Shown: positions 36,578-46,590, numbered from the stretch's first letter. The stretch: 64,000 bases of DNA from Nostoc sp. JL34 (GCF_017114945.1 NZ_JABXKQ010000169.1:1-64000), one strand, 5' to 3'. Made by a program: numbers and translations. Notes: generated by a model from the letters alone, not told the origin.

Positions 36578-37909
36578 CTACGTTGAGGGTTGCTCCTGTA
36601 GTGGAATCATAATCACAAACTCGGCACCTTGTCCTGGTGCTGAAATACACTGGATTTGCCCACCATGTTTATTGACAACAATCTGGTAGCTAATTGACAA
36701 ACCCATACCCGTGCCTTTACCTACAGGTTTTGTAGTGAAGAAAGGATCAAATAGGAGTTTGCGTACTTTCTCAGTCATGCCTGGGCCATTGTCAGCAATG
36801 CTAATGATTACACAGCCTTCTTGGATGAGGCTGCGAATGCGAATTTGTGGAAAAGTCATTTGTCCTTGGGAGGCAGTGCGTTGGACGGGTTTCCCGGCTT
36901 GAAGCAACTGCCGTTCATTTGTCCTTCGTTCAATGTTGTTTACTAATGACAAATGACTAATGACAAATGACTCTTCTAAAACATCGATCGCATTTGTCAA
37001 CAAATTCATAAACACCTGATTCATCTGTCCAGCGTGACACACGACTGGTGGTAGGTTGCCGTAGTCTCGAATTACTTGGATTTCGGGATGTCCTGGTTTG
37101 GCTTTTAGGCGATTTTGCAACAGGAACAAAGTGCTATTCATACCTTCATGAATATCTACTGCCTTCGCACCATCTTCATCAAGGCGAGAAAAATTGCGTA
37201 AAGATAGGACAATCTGGCGAATGCGTTCGGCTCCCATGTTCATAGAATCCAGGATTTTGGGCAAATCTTGCTTGAGAAAGTCTAAATCAATAGCGTAGAT
37301 TTGTTGGTGAATCTCTGGTGTTGGTGGGTAGTAGTTTTGTTGATAAAGTTCTACCAAGTGCAGCAAATTCTTGGTATATTCACGGGCGTGGCTAATATTG
37401 CCGTAAATAAAATTGACGGGATTATTGATTTCGTGGGCAATACCTGCAACCAATTGTCCTAAACTGGACATTTTTTCAGTTTGAATCAGTTGCGCTTGAG
37501 TTTGTTGAAGTTCTAGCAACGTCGCTTCTAGTTGCTGGGCTTTATCTTGGGCAGTTTGGGCAGCAATGCGACTTTGGGTGTAAAGTTTAGCTTGGTCAAT
37601 GGCGATCGCTAGTTGAACTGTAACTGCTTGTAATAATTCTACTTCGTTATCCAGCCAAGTCCGAAAGCCACTACAATAACCACAGCTAAATGCACCTATT
37701 TCACCAGATTGCGTATGTACAGGCAGTGATATAAAGGCAGTAAAACCAAAATCCTGCAAAAACTGCCGTGCTATGGAATCGCCCACAGTCTCTACATCAT
37801 TTATTTTTATATATGCAGCAATTCCTCTTTTACTGTAAATAAATTTAAAAAATGCTGAAGTTATGATTAAGATTAACTTCAGCATTTTGGTGAAATATAA
37901 ACTATCCAT
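36578..37909 (-). CDS. Hybrid-truncated GAF sensor histidine kinase
   Basis: 443 residues with a partial GAF domain (about 30-105; SLPVHTQSGEIGAFSCG), a coiled coil (about 115-150), then the histidine kinase core: H-box GIAHEINNPVNF, N-box NLLTNAIDVLEE, G1 IADNGPGM and G2 GTGMGLSISYQIV. Two oddities. First, the N-terminus (about 1-27) is encoded by a hairpin (37849-37888) and the rest of the GAF and anything upstream is missing, so it is truncated. Second, a Nostoc repeat and a heptamer run (about 36865-36975) are inserted in frame between N-box and G1, adding about 40 residues. Activity is uncertain. Expected role: phosphotransfer to a response regulator; none is adjacent. Confidence 0.78.
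   Translation of the reverse strand: MDSLYFTKMLKLILIITSAFFKFIYSKRGIAAYIKINDVETVGDSIARQFLQDFGFTAFISLPVHTQSGEIGAFSCGYCSGFRTWLDNEVELLQAVTVQLAIAIDQAKLYTQSRIAAQTAQDKAQQLEATLLELQQTQAQLIQTEKMSSLGQLVAGIAHEINNPVNFIYGNISHAREYTKNLLHLVELYQQNYYPPTPEIHQQIYAIDLDFLKQDLPKILDSMNMGAERIRQIVLSLRNFSRLDEDGAKAVDIHEGMNSTLFLLQNRLKAKPGHPEIQVIRDYGNLPPVVCHAGQMNQVFMNLLTNAIDVLEESFVISHLSLVNNIERRTNERQLLQAGKPVQRTASQGQMTFPQIRIRSLIQEGCVIISIADNGPGMTEKVRKLLFDPFFTTKPVGKGTGMGLSISYQIVVNKHGGQIQCISAPGQGAEFVIMIPLQEQPST
37849..37888 (-). terminator. Terminator-like hairpin at the 5' end of the kinase frame
   Basis: A perfect 14-bp stem, aaaatgctgaagtt / aacttcagcatttt. On the minus strand it is followed by TTTAAATTTATTT, so it looks like a terminator for transcription entering the truncated kinase gene. 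It supports the view that the true 5' end of the gene has been lost. Confidence 0.6.
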
Positions 37910-38612
37910 GTGTCAGGTAAGTTGTTTGACTTTGTTTCTTCTTAAAATCACTAGTAAATTCATTTTAGCTATGTAATTGCATTGCCCAAAAACCTGATTT
38001 TGCTTCACGAAAACTATATGATTCACTGTAAAGCGTTTACGTCTTTATCAGAAATTCATAATCCTCAAGAATTTCACACCAAATAAATATTGATTTTTTA
38101 TCAAGAAGAATTCAGCATGAATTAGAGTCTTGGCGACTAGAAGTCGCGGCTACACAGACAAAACTCACTTCCGTGGGTTTAAAATTTTTTGCTTAGGCGG
38201 ATTTGGCTTGTGTAGTCGCGAATTATATTCCAATACGCTTGGGTTAACCCCAGAAACCTTGTATTTTAAGGACTTACGCAAAAACTGTCTAAAACTCTTA
38301 TTTCTTAAACCAGGTGTATAAAAGGGTTTAATACCCACATCTCTACTAAGCAGTCTCCAATGATTTAGTGGTATAAAAACCCACTTTAGTCATTCGAGAA
38401 CCTGGCTTCTGACAAATGTATTGTTTTTTATTTTTCCCAAAAAAACCCGATTTTTCAAAATTGTCTTGACCGTTCAAAATACCTTATACCCAAATCGCAA
38501 ATTAAATGAGAGAAATGCTAAATGTAATATCAACCAGTTGCAACAATGGCTAGCAATCGCATTTTATATGTTATAAAGCTCACAGAAATTAATGTTAGGC
38601 GGAAACTACTTT
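37910..38612. other. Intergenic region with Nostoc repeats
   Basis: About 700 bp with no supported gene. It contains a repeat of the type tggcgactagaagtcgcggctacac with a partial inverted copy (38130-38225) and AT-rich DNA that probably carries the promoter for the dynamin-like gene. Confidence 0.45.
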
Positions 38613-41159
38613 ATGGAACCAGATAAACTGGGCCGTTTTAAGGAGTACGGCGAATTCATCCTCCGAAAGATAGATTCTGTGCCCCAGTACCCTTCTAAAC
38701 AAGAAGATTGGGTTCCAGCTAGTCTGGATGACTGTCTGCTTCGTTTGCGGTCAGCTGCCCAGAAAACTGTAGACCTGGCAACTTCACCTGTGAAAATTGG
38801 GGTGATGGGAGAATTTAGTAGTGGAAAAACTTTACTTTTAGGCAGTCTAATTGGATATGCAGATGCTTTGCCAGTCAGTGAAAACCCCACTACAGGTAAT
38901 GTTACCGCCATACATATTATTCCGCAAGACGATTTTGCAACGACGCAATTAAGTAACTTTACGGTTGAATATCTTTCGCATGAAGGAGTACACGAGTGTC
39001 TACGCTTCATGCTAGGGGAAGCCAATAAACGAACAACAGCAGCAGGGCTTCCTCCAATACCAGTATCGAAACTCAACTCTGGCACGGATATTATTAGCTG
39101 GTGTGAAGAAGCATGGAATAGTAGTAACAATTTAGAGCTACGTTATTTACTCCGGGAGTTGGTATTATTCCTGCGAGCTTATCAAGCTTATGGGGAAGTT
39201 ATGTGTAGTGGGCACTATCAAATTGATGCTACCACTGCCCGCGAGGGGCTACAGCTAGTCGAACAGCCAATGGCAATCCAAACTCTGAAATTTGAGGATC
39301 TACCGCCAGCGCACATCCGATTACCAAGTCCACCCCAGAGGCTACCAACAAAGTTATTGCAAAACAGTTTCCCACTGATCCGCCGCGTAGATATCGATGT
39401 CAAAATCTCACGGGAAATTTGGGATTTTGCAGACGCAGCTAAATTTATTCTCATCGACTTCCCAGGATTGGGGGCTGCTAATTCCGGGGCTAGGGATACC
39501 TTTTTGTCATTGCGAGAATTGGCAGAAGTACAGACAATTTTGGTATTGCTAAATGGTAAATCTCCTGGAAGCGATCGCGCCAATAAAATCTTCACGATGA
39601 TGCAGCAGCAGCGACCAGGACAAGACCTGAAAGATTTAATTCTCGTCGGTGTGGGTCGTTTCGATCAACTACCTCTAGACAGCGAGGGTGGCGAAAGAGA
39701 ACTTGACCATCTGATTGAAGATAGCCATTTAGAAGAGGAAACGGTTCTCCAAAAACTCAAAGTTCTGCAAACTACCATTGACGGTGCAGCAGCATTTACA
39801 ACCCAAAAAGACCGCATCGTTTTACTGTCGCCACTGTTGGGACTGGCTGAATTGGCAAAGCGTTCTAGTACAGTCAAAGCAGGCTCACCAGAATTTTTAG
39901 CTAACCTAGACTATCCTGATTACCTAGACAGGTCTAAACGGCTACAACAAAAATGGGAGCTATTAAGTGAACGGCTGATAGAATCTAATACCCGTAGCTA
40001 TTTAGGCAGACAGCTAGGTTACTTTAGTCAAGATGGAGGACTTAGTAAGCTGCGCGAATTGATTCAAACTCACGTAGCTAATCATGGTCTAAAGCAACTG
40101 CATGAAGATACTAAAAGAGCTGCTGATGTGGTGAGTCAGCAACAAGATCACTTGAAAGACATCATAGATGAAATTCACGAGCAAGGCATCCCCACAGGTG
40201 ATAGCCCCGCTTTTATCGAGTTGCGCTTTGTGGTCGAAAGCTTAGATAAAATTTACAGAAATTTCCAAAAAGATTTAGGAAAAGAACCACTCAAAGACCG
40301 GCGCGGTGTTGTTGTCAGCGATGTAGTGAAAGACGAACTTACCTTTAGAATCCTCAATTGGAACCAGTGGACTTTACTCTTCAACAAAGCCAATAATGGA
40401 GCGATCGCTCTGGCAGAATCTAAAGGTGCAGCGGGGAAATTATTCGATCGGGGAAACCGCGTAAATACTTCCCTTCCAACTAAGAGCGATGATTTTTATC
40501 CAGTATTTGAGAAAACCGTTAAAGAAGTAGAAGATTTTGCCCGCGATCGCATCCAGCAAGCCGTGGTAGATTTGTTGAGCCAATTATCAAATCATATCGC
40601 CCTAGAACGCGAACAATTGCAGGCATTTTTCCACCCAGAAATGGAACAAGAAATTGAAGAAAAATTTGGTTTTGAAGATGCCGATCTCTTTTACAAATTA
40701 TTACTAGGATGCGACCCTAACGAATGGAAAGAAGCAATTATCGCCGAAATCAGTAGTAAAGACAAAACTGTTGCACCCGAAATTATCTTTCCTTTAGCAC
40801 GTCAAGACGACAAACACAACGTTGGTCAAATCTTTGATTGGGCACCAGAGAAAAGCCAAGGCTTACCAAGATCGAGCAATCACCAACTTTTAGTACTGCG
40901 ACTGCGAGATGAAATTACTGCTAGCGCCAGCCTCCATCTCGTGCAGTATGTTAGCGAAGTTAATCAGCAAATTAATTCCGAACTAGAAGGTATTTTGGAT
41001 CAAATTATTCCTAGTCTGCAAAACCTTTCAAAAAAAGAAACTTTGCTAAGATATTTGGCGGCTGGGGAATTGCCATCTGAGATTCAAATTCCTACTTGGT
41101 TGCAGATTATTTCCGAAATGGCGGCTGTTTCTCCCTCAGACGATTTGGATTTGAGATGA
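38613..41159 (+). CDS. Dynamin-like GTPase (SrfC-like by context)
   Basis: About 848 residues from ATG 38613, preferred over ATG 38592 because AGGCGG precedes it by 10 nt. The G1 motif GEFSSGKT lies near 66-73, G3 DFPGLG near 280, and a G4-position VGRFDQ near 345 replaces the usual T/NKxD. There is a long helical C-terminal half (about 420-848) as in dynamin-family stalks, but no clear transmembrane helices. Bacterial dynamin-like proteins remodel membranes, some in phage defence. It is the first gene of a plus-strand set with an Rpn nuclease, a giant Hsp70-like ATPase and an unknown helical protein. The set resembles the srfC/srfB pairing seen in proteobacteria; homology needs a profile search. 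Confidence 0.87.
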   Translation: MEPDKLGRFKEYGEFILRKIDSVPQYPSKQEDWVPASLDDCLLRLRSAAQKTVDLATSPVKIGVMGEFSSGKTLLLGSLIGYADALPVSENPTTGNVTAIHIIPQDDFATTQLSNFTVEYLSHEGVHECLRFMLGEANKRTTAAGLPPIPVSKLNSGTDIISWCEEAWNSSNNLELRYLLRELVLFLRAYQAYGEVMCSGHYQIDATTAREGLQLVEQPMAIQTLKFEDLPPAHIRLPSPPQRLPTKLLQNSFPLIRRVDIDVKISREIWDFADAAKFILIDFPGLGAANSGARDTFLSLRELAEVQTILVLLNGKSPGSDRANKIFTMMQQQRPGQDLKDLILVGVGRFDQLPLDSEGGERELDHLIEDSHLEEETVLQKLKVLQTTIDGAAAFTTQKDRIVLLSPLLGLAELAKRSSTVKAGSPEFLANLDYPDYLDRSKRLQQKWELLSERLIESNTRSYLGRQLGYFSQDGGLSKLRELIQTHVANHGLKQLHEDTKRAADVVSQQQDHLKDIIDEIHEQGIPTGDSPAFIELRFVVESLDKIYRNFQKDLGKEPLKDRRGVVVSDVVKDELTFRILNWNQWTLLFNKANNGAIALAESKGAAGKLFDRGNRVNTSLPTKSDDFYPVFEKTVKEVEDFARDRIQQAVVDLLSQLSNHIALEREQLQAFFHPEMEQEIEEKFGFEDADLFYKLLLGCDPNEWKEAIIAEISSKDKTVAPEIIFPLARQDDKHNVGQIFDWAPEKSQGLPRSSNHQLLVLRLRDEITASASLHLVQYVSEVNQQINSELEGILDQIIPSLQNLSKKETLLRYLAAGELPSEIQIPTWLQIISEMAAVSPSDDLDLR

Positions 41160-41190
41160 CGCGATCGCGTCGAGATATGAGGATGTATTT

Positions 41191-42000
41191 GTGAGACGTG
41201 ATGCGATTTTTTATACAATTTTTAAGCGTGTCCCAGGATTGTTTTTTGAGTTAGTAGAACAACCATCGCCTGAAGCTGCTAGCTATTGCTTTGAATCAGT
41301 TGAAGTTAAAGAACCAACATTTCGGATTGATGGGGTATTTTTACCTCCACCGGATGCAACCTCTCAGACGATCTTTTTTGCTGAGGTACAATTCCAAAGA
41401 GATGAGTTACTGTACCATCGGTTTTTCTCCGAATCCATGCTGTATATGTATCGCAACCCATCGCTTTACGATGACTGGTACGGGGTAATTATTTTACAGT
41501 CTCGTAGCTTGGAACCGGAAAACAGCACTATTCATAGATCGTTACTGAACAGTTCCCAAGTACAACGAATTTATTTAGATGAGTTAGGTAGTCCTGATGA
41601 GCAAAAAGTAGGTATCAGTTTGATGCAGTTGACTATTGCCTCAGAGACTCAAATGGTTCGGGAAGCGAAACGTTTAATTGAGCGGGTGCAACAAGAGCAG
41701 ATAACTGTCTTGGCTAAGAAGGAGATAATAGATGTAATCACAACAATTGCAGTTTATAAATTCGCAAACTTAAGTCGTGAAGAGGTAGAAGCAATGTTAG
41801 GAGTTAAGTTAGAAGAAACTAGGGTTTATCAAGAAGCTAAACAAGAGGGACGAGAAGAAGGACGAGAAGAACTAAAACTTGAACTTGTACCTCGGTTCTT
41901 AGCTCGTGGTATGTCGATGGAAGAGGTTGCCCAGTTACTTGATTTAACTATCGAACAAGTAAGACTTGCAACTGAACAAGAGTCTTCAACATCAACTTAG
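41191..42000 (+). CDS. Rpn-family (DUF2887) PD-(D/E)XK nuclease-like protein
   Basis: A 269-residue protein from GTG 41191. The N-terminal nuclease domain (about 1-150) has RIDGVFLPP … FFAEVQFQRD, giving the acidic D…E-x-Q core of the Rpn/PDDEXK type. A helical middle and a Glu/Arg-rich coil (QEGREEGREE) near 220 follow, then a short C-terminal HTH-like tail (MEEVAQLLDLTIEQVRLA). These genes are abundant and mobile in cyanobacterial genomes. The product may act in recombination. It begins 31 bp after the dynamin-like stop and may have been inserted into that operon. Confidence 0.85.
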   Translation: MRRDAIFYTIFKRVPGLFFELVEQPSPEAASYCFESVEVKEPTFRIDGVFLPPPDATSQTIFFAEVQFQRDELLYHRFFSESMLYMYRNPSLYDDWYGVIILQSRSLEPENSTIHRSLLNSSQVQRIYLDELGSPDEQKVGISLMQLTIASETQMVREAKRLIERVQQEQITVLAKKEIIDVITTIAVYKFANLSREEVEAMLGVKLEETRVYQEAKQEGREEGREELKLELVPRFLARGMSMEEVAQLLDLTIEQVRLATEQESSTST

Positions 42001-42235
42001 TAACTACCCTAATTTTCATAGCAATGCCTAGTTTGAGCTACGTCTACGTCCTTTCATATAAAAGCGTAGGCGTAGATATCGTGCCAAATAAAAAAGCCAG
42101 TGCTAAAGAGAATCAGCGGTACAAGACCAAAAATTAAAAGTTTTTACCACAAGGATTTTCTAAATTTGTAATTTTATGATAGAACATTACAGTTTTTAGC
42201 CAGCTATAAAATAAACAACAAAAAGTGATACTATA
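42001..42235. repeat. Palindromic spacer between the Rpn and Hsp70-like genes
   Basis: The sequence gctacgtctacg and, 20 bp on, cgtaggcgtagat (42039-42080) form a palindrome. The rest is AT-rich and could hold a promoter for the Hsp70-like gene. Confidence 0.45.
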
Positions 42236-45211
42236 ATGAACCCTTTTCAACTCAACAAATATAGCGATCGCGAACCAAGCGAGAAACAACAAAAAAGATT
42301 TCCGGGATGGTTTGCTTTAGATTTTGGTACGTCGAATTCCACAGTTACACTCTTCGATCCAATTGAAGTACCGATCGCAGAAATTTTACCCAAAGAACAG
42401 GAAAATCGGTTGCGCGATCGCTTATCGCAATGGCTCAGTTCTCCCGCCTCAGTGGCTTTACCGGATGTCAGCACTGATGATTGGGCGAAGTTTATCACAG
42501 AAATTAGCAAAAATTTGGAGATAGAACCCAGCCGATTGAGTGAAGTTTTTGAAAGTGATAATAAAGAGCGATTTTTGGAAGCAATTCGCCAAATTGAACT
42601 TTCTTTAGGGAACAGCGAGAGATTCCGCCGGGCTGTCAGCAAAAAACTTTATCAAATCTATCATGAGGTGTTCCGCGTCCCTACCCTAGAATCGCAAAAT
42701 CTGATCCCAGTTGTGCTGGATATCGATCGCCGCGATACGGAAATTCCCAGCGAGTCGGAAATTTCCCACTTAGGGGATTTAAAACTGCGGATGGGTAGGG
42801 AAGCTAGAGATAACCGAAAAAAAGCGATCGCTCAAGGTACAAGCGGTTCTTTAAAGGAAATTATCAGCAGGTTTCACCATTCACCCAAACGCTATTTTGG
42901 CCAGGAGCGATCGTTTTCAGTTATTTTGGATGGCGAAGAAGAAACAATTACCGCTAACCAGTTAATACAATCTGCTTGGGCGCATTTAATTGAGTTAACT
43001 GAAGACTACCGCCAACACGCACGACGCAGATTTTCGGAAGGAGATTTTTTAACAGCAGTTGTCACCTATCCCACTGTCGCCCCTCCAGTCGTTCGTAAGG
43101 AAGTTAGGGAATTAGTTGAGCAGTTGGGGATCGACGATGTGCAAACTGCTTATGATGAAGCCGTTTCTGTAGCAATATTCTTTTTATGGCGAGAATTTGG
43201 CGGTAATCTCAACATTGGGATTGAGTCATTCAAAACCCGTTGCCGTCAAGTAGGAAACAAATGGTCACAAAATGTCCTCGTCTTGGATATCGGCGGCGGA
43301 ACTACAGACTTAGCTTTAATTGAACTGACATTAGAAGATAAAACCCCAGCTTTTGCTGATTATGAAGACCGAGGTTTAGGAGGACGTTACTATAAACTTA
43401 CCCCCAAACTATTAGGATCATCTGGTCATTTACAGCTAGGCGGTGAGTTAATTACACTGCGAATTTTTCGATTATTAAAAGTTGCGATCACAGACTTTTT
43501 ATTGACAGCAGTTACAACAGGTGATATTGAAAATGAAAAACTAGAAGACTTAATTAACTCAGAGTTAAATGAGCGTTTCTTAGAACAAGGCAAATTTAAA
43601 ACTGGCAGTCTTTTAAGATGTCTAGATAGAGAGAATCCTGAAGGCGATATTTCTTACAAAGATGCTCTTGACACTGCCGAAAAAGTATTACCTACCCGTT
43701 GGCAACAAGCACCCCAACGTCTGCAATCCTTTTATATTCTCTGGGATTATGCAGAAGCCGCCAAACTTAAACTTGGGCAAAAGCCACCAACAGAGAATTC
43801 TCTATTAACCTTCACACTTTCTGAGCAGCAAATTTCCGAATTGCTCACTCAAAGCGCCGTTAAATTACAAGTTACAGATCCAAATAACATCTGCATCACC
43901 CTAGATAACCAGCAATTTGAACGAGCCGCCGCATCTGGAATTAAAGAAGCGATCGGGATTGCCAAAGGATTAATGGAAAGTCGTTTGCGTCCCGATGATC
44001 TCACCAAAGATTCTTGGAATTCCCAAAAAGTTGATTGGTTAATTTTGTCTGGTAAAACTTGTAATTTAGACATAGTACAGCGCCAAATCTACCAAGAATT
44101 TAGTAAGTCTCCATATTTTGTCTGGAATCCAGAACGGATTACTTTTGTGTTGGAATTTACCAAGCTAGCCACCTCCGCCGGTGCTTGTTATGCCGAAAAA
44201 CTACGAAGATTAAGATTCGATCCAGAAGAGTCTAAAAGCTTGCTGCGTAAGGGAGCAAACCAACTAGAAATTGATGTCAAAAACCTGTTTTATTATTTAC
44301 CTTGCAACTTCAAACGCAAAACCCAAAGCAACGATTTACTAACTATATTCAAAGCTGGACAAGAACTCTATCAACTCGCACCTTGGGAAACTGTCGCCAA
44401 AGTTCGTACTCATTGGCAAGGCATACAATTAACTAACATTATCTATCGTCAAGATTACGAAGAAGGAGATTTACGATTATGGGGAAGCTTTGACGGAAAA
44501 AACCTCATGAATCAACTGGAAATGCCAGAAGCAGAGTTTCTGAAAAAAATCAAAGTCCAGTTTGAGATTGACCAAACCCTCGAATTTAACGTATTGCTTT
44601 GTCAAGGAAATCCCCATTATTTAATTGATATTTCTGGTATTGATTTAGAATCGGTAGTTTCAGAAACATCAGCGCTATTTGCTGATGGCAAATTAAACTG
44701 GAATATTGCTGTAGAAGGCTTCAATAAAGACTTAAATGATGGTGATATTGCCGTCAATGTTATTGAGTCAGCAACTGTAGATCAACCAGATGCCTATCAT
44801 CTTGTATTTGAAGTTGGAAATGATGGTAGTAAAACATTTCACAAATTTCACTATTTGCGCGATGGTGTGACGCAACCAGGAATTGGGTTAATTAGTAATC
44901 CCTTACCGTCATTCCCACAAACTGGACAGCACACCTTCTATGTTTATCAAACAGATGCCGAAACCAACAGCAAAAAATGGATAAGAATTGGCGCACTCAG
45001 TAAGCCAGATGTAACCACAGATTACCCTTGCCAATATCGTGTAACTTTAGACGATCGAGGTATTCTAAGGATGCATGCCGGTGAAGTGCCTTACTGGACA
45101 TCACAAAATCAAGAATGCTTGAAGCAAGAAGGATGTGTTTATCGTGCTGAATTAGAATTGCAACCTAATGAAGTTGACAAAGAACGCGATCCCTTTTGCG
45201 GCATACATTAA
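42236..45211 (+). CDS. Giant Hsp70/actin-fold ATPase (SrfB-like by size and motifs)
   Basis: A 991-residue protein with an actin-like ATPase core: phosphate-1 FALDFGTSNSTVTLFDP near 28, phosphate-2 VLVLDIGGGTTDLALIEL near 348, and adenosine motif LILSGKTCN near 601. The insert between them and a C-terminal beta-rich region (about 690-991) are unlike DnaK, and there is no substrate-binding-domain signature. The size and layout recall the SrfB family. It probably couples nucleotide state to assembly of the neighbouring dynamin-like and helical proteins. The ATG at 42236 lacks a strong ribosome-binding site. It is followed by a palindromic repeat before the last gene of the set. Confidence 0.85.
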   Translation: MNPFQLNKYSDREPSEKQQKRFPGWFALDFGTSNSTVTLFDPIEVPIAEILPKEQENRLRDRLSQWLSSPASVALPDVSTDDWAKFITEISKNLEIEPSRLSEVFESDNKERFLEAIRQIELSLGNSERFRRAVSKKLYQIYHEVFRVPTLESQNLIPVVLDIDRRDTEIPSESEISHLGDLKLRMGREARDNRKKAIAQGTSGSLKEIISRFHHSPKRYFGQERSFSVILDGEEETITANQLIQSAWAHLIELTEDYRQHARRRFSEGDFLTAVVTYPTVAPPVVRKEVRELVEQLGIDDVQTAYDEAVSVAIFFLWREFGGNLNIGIESFKTRCRQVGNKWSQNVLVLDIGGGTTDLALIELTLEDKTPAFADYEDRGLGGRYYKLTPKLLGSSGHLQLGGELITLRIFRLLKVAITDFLLTAVTTGDIENEKLEDLINSELNERFLEQGKFKTGSLLRCLDRENPEGDISYKDALDTAEKVLPTRWQQAPQRLQSFYILWDYAEAAKLKLGQKPPTENSLLTFTLSEQQISELLTQSAVKLQVTDPNNICITLDNQQFERAAASGIKEAIGIAKGLMESRLRPDDLTKDSWNSQKVDWLILSGKTCNLDIVQRQIYQEFSKSPYFVWNPERITFVLEFTKLATSAGACYAEKLRRLRFDPEESKSLLRKGANQLEIDVKNLFYYLPCNFKRKTQSNDLLTIFKAGQELYQLAPWETVAKVRTHWQGIQLTNIIYRQDYEEGDLRLWGSFDGKNLMNQLEMPEAEFLKKIKVQFEIDQTLEFNVLLCQGNPHYLIDISGIDLESVVSETSALFADGKLNWNIAVEGFNKDLNDGDIAVNVIESATVDQPDAYHLVFEVGNDGSKTFHKFHYLRDGVTQPGIGLISNPLPSFPQTGQHTFYVYQTDAETNSKKWIRIGALSKPDVTTDYPCQYRVTLDDRGILRMHAGEVPYWTSQNQECLKQEGCVYRAELELQPNEVDKERDPFCGIH

Positions 45212-45221
45212 CTCTTGCATT

Positions 45222-45354
45222 AAACCTTTGCGTTCCTCTGCGCTAACCTTCTCTGCGAGACGCTTCTCTTTCAGAGACGCTAAAGCGAACGCGAATGCAT
45301 TCCTCTGCGTTGAAAAAAATTAATATTTTTAAACGCAAAGGGGCGCAGAGGTTT
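45222..45354. repeat. Palindromic element between operon genes
   Basis: The sequence aaacctttgcgttcctctgcgc at 45222-45243 is matched by an inverted copy at 45331-45354 (aaacgcaaaggggcgcagaggttt), enclosing further Nostoc repeat sequence with agacgcttctc. It could attenuate transcription into the next gene. Confidence 0.65.
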
Positions 45355-45396
45355 GCCAAGTTTTATTCGCTACGAAAATATTTGGAGGTGATATTT

Positions 45397-46488
45397 ATGC
45401 AGCACTTGCGTCAATTATTAGAGATAGAAAACTCAGAGTTAGCCCAATTACTGCGGTTTAGTTTGTATGGACTAGAGGCTACTTTGAATCAGGCTCGCGC
45501 CGAATTTCCACTAGATCCAGGATCTAAAATATGCGATGAGGTGCTGCAAGAACTTCATAGTCTGTTGCAACCTGAACTCCCACAGCAAAATACTGGTTGG
45601 GAAGATCCGCCAGATGAGTTAAAACTAAATCACCTTCGAGAAGCTTTTAATTCTGACTCAGAACTTAGTTATTATCTGGGTAATTCCAAACTGCAAAGCC
45701 AAACAGACTCAGATTTGTGGAATGAAATTCAACGCAAACTGCTGCGATTACCAGAGGATTTAGCTGCATCTTGGCAACAGCGCACCTTGGATCTGGCTCA
45801 AGAAGTTGGTGCGATCGCAGATAATTCTAATCTCTTTCAGCTTCCCTTTATCCGCGACGAAATTATCTACCCTGGCCTTAGTGGTACTGTTCAAACTCAG
45901 GGATTGACCTTGTATCAACAAGCACTTTCAAATTCCCAAATTATCCAAGGAAATGCATCCGATTTACCAGCAGCATTCCTATTTTTATATATGAATTTTA
46001 TTGAAGTAGACCCAGATTTACATCATGCTTTAAAGAGCGTTTTTAGTTTTGATGTCATTTCCTTACACTCTAAACCAGAACAACGCGATCAATATATTGA
46101 TGCATTAAGCGATCGCTTCCAACGCACCCAAAAAGCAGAAAAAAACACCGATCCCGTATCAATTCTCCGTGCTTGGATTGATATGGACGAGGCTATACAT
46201 TCCCTAGTATTCGTACCACCCGCTGAACGCTATTCTTGGTGGGGAAAGCTACAACATGAATCACGGCGTATCCTGAAGAAAGTCGCTGATGAAGCGATTA
46301 ATGCAGGTAATGAAGTGCGAATTCGCCAATTATCGGGACTTTATGCAGATATCTGTGCTTTATCCAAGGATGACTTACAACTCGACTGCGGTGGTATTCC
46401 TGGCGAAGTCTTAACTTGTCTTCGGGTATATGCGCGAATTAATCAAGAAGAATCTCCAGGGCGTGTAATATTTCGCTCATCACGCTAG
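45397..46488 (+). CDS. Helical protein of unknown family, last gene of the dynamin/Hsp70 set
   Basis: About 363 residues from ATG 45397, supported by a strong GGAGGTG at 45384-45390, 6 nt upstream; the open frame from 45295 runs through repeat DNA and is not used. The protein is almost all helical (LRQLLEIENSELAQLLRFSLYGLEATLNQ…), acidic, without membrane segments, signal or catalytic motif. No family recognised. Position behind the Hsp70-like gene suggests a partner or adaptor, in the way SrfA accompanies SrfB/SrfC; sequence similarity to SrfA was not detectable by eye. Confidence 0.75.
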   Translation: MQHLRQLLEIENSELAQLLRFSLYGLEATLNQARAEFPLDPGSKICDEVLQELHSLLQPELPQQNTGWEDPPDELKLNHLREAFNSDSELSYYLGNSKLQSQTDSDLWNEIQRKLLRLPEDLAASWQQRTLDLAQEVGAIADNSNLFQLPFIRDEIIYPGLSGTVQTQGLTLYQQALSNSQIIQGNASDLPAAFLFLYMNFIEVDPDLHHALKSVFSFDVISLHSKPEQRDQYIDALSDRFQRTQKAEKNTDPVSILRAWIDMDEAIHSLVFVPPAERYSWWGKLQHESRRILKKVADEAINAGNEVRIRQLSGLYADICALSKDDLQLDCGGIPGEVLTCLRVYARINQEESPGRVIFRSSR

Positions 46489-46513
46489 ATGCTAGCAACT
46501 TTTATAATTCTTG

Positions 46514-46567
46514 AGATTATGAGGTAAGGCAGACAATTTTACTAATCCCCGCCTTGCCTCATAATCT
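46514..46567. terminator. Bidirectional terminator hairpin
   Basis: The stem agattatgaggtaaggc (46514-46530) pairs with gccttgcctcataatct (46551-46567), between the convergent helical-protein and Hli genes. Confidence 0.75.
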
Positions 46568-46590
46568 AATGAAGGTAAAAACGTTTAAAT

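Noticed and set aside
45295..45396. Longer start for the helical protein
   Set aside because: The extra 34 residues are encoded by repeat DNA, whereas GGAGGTG stands before the ATG at 45397.
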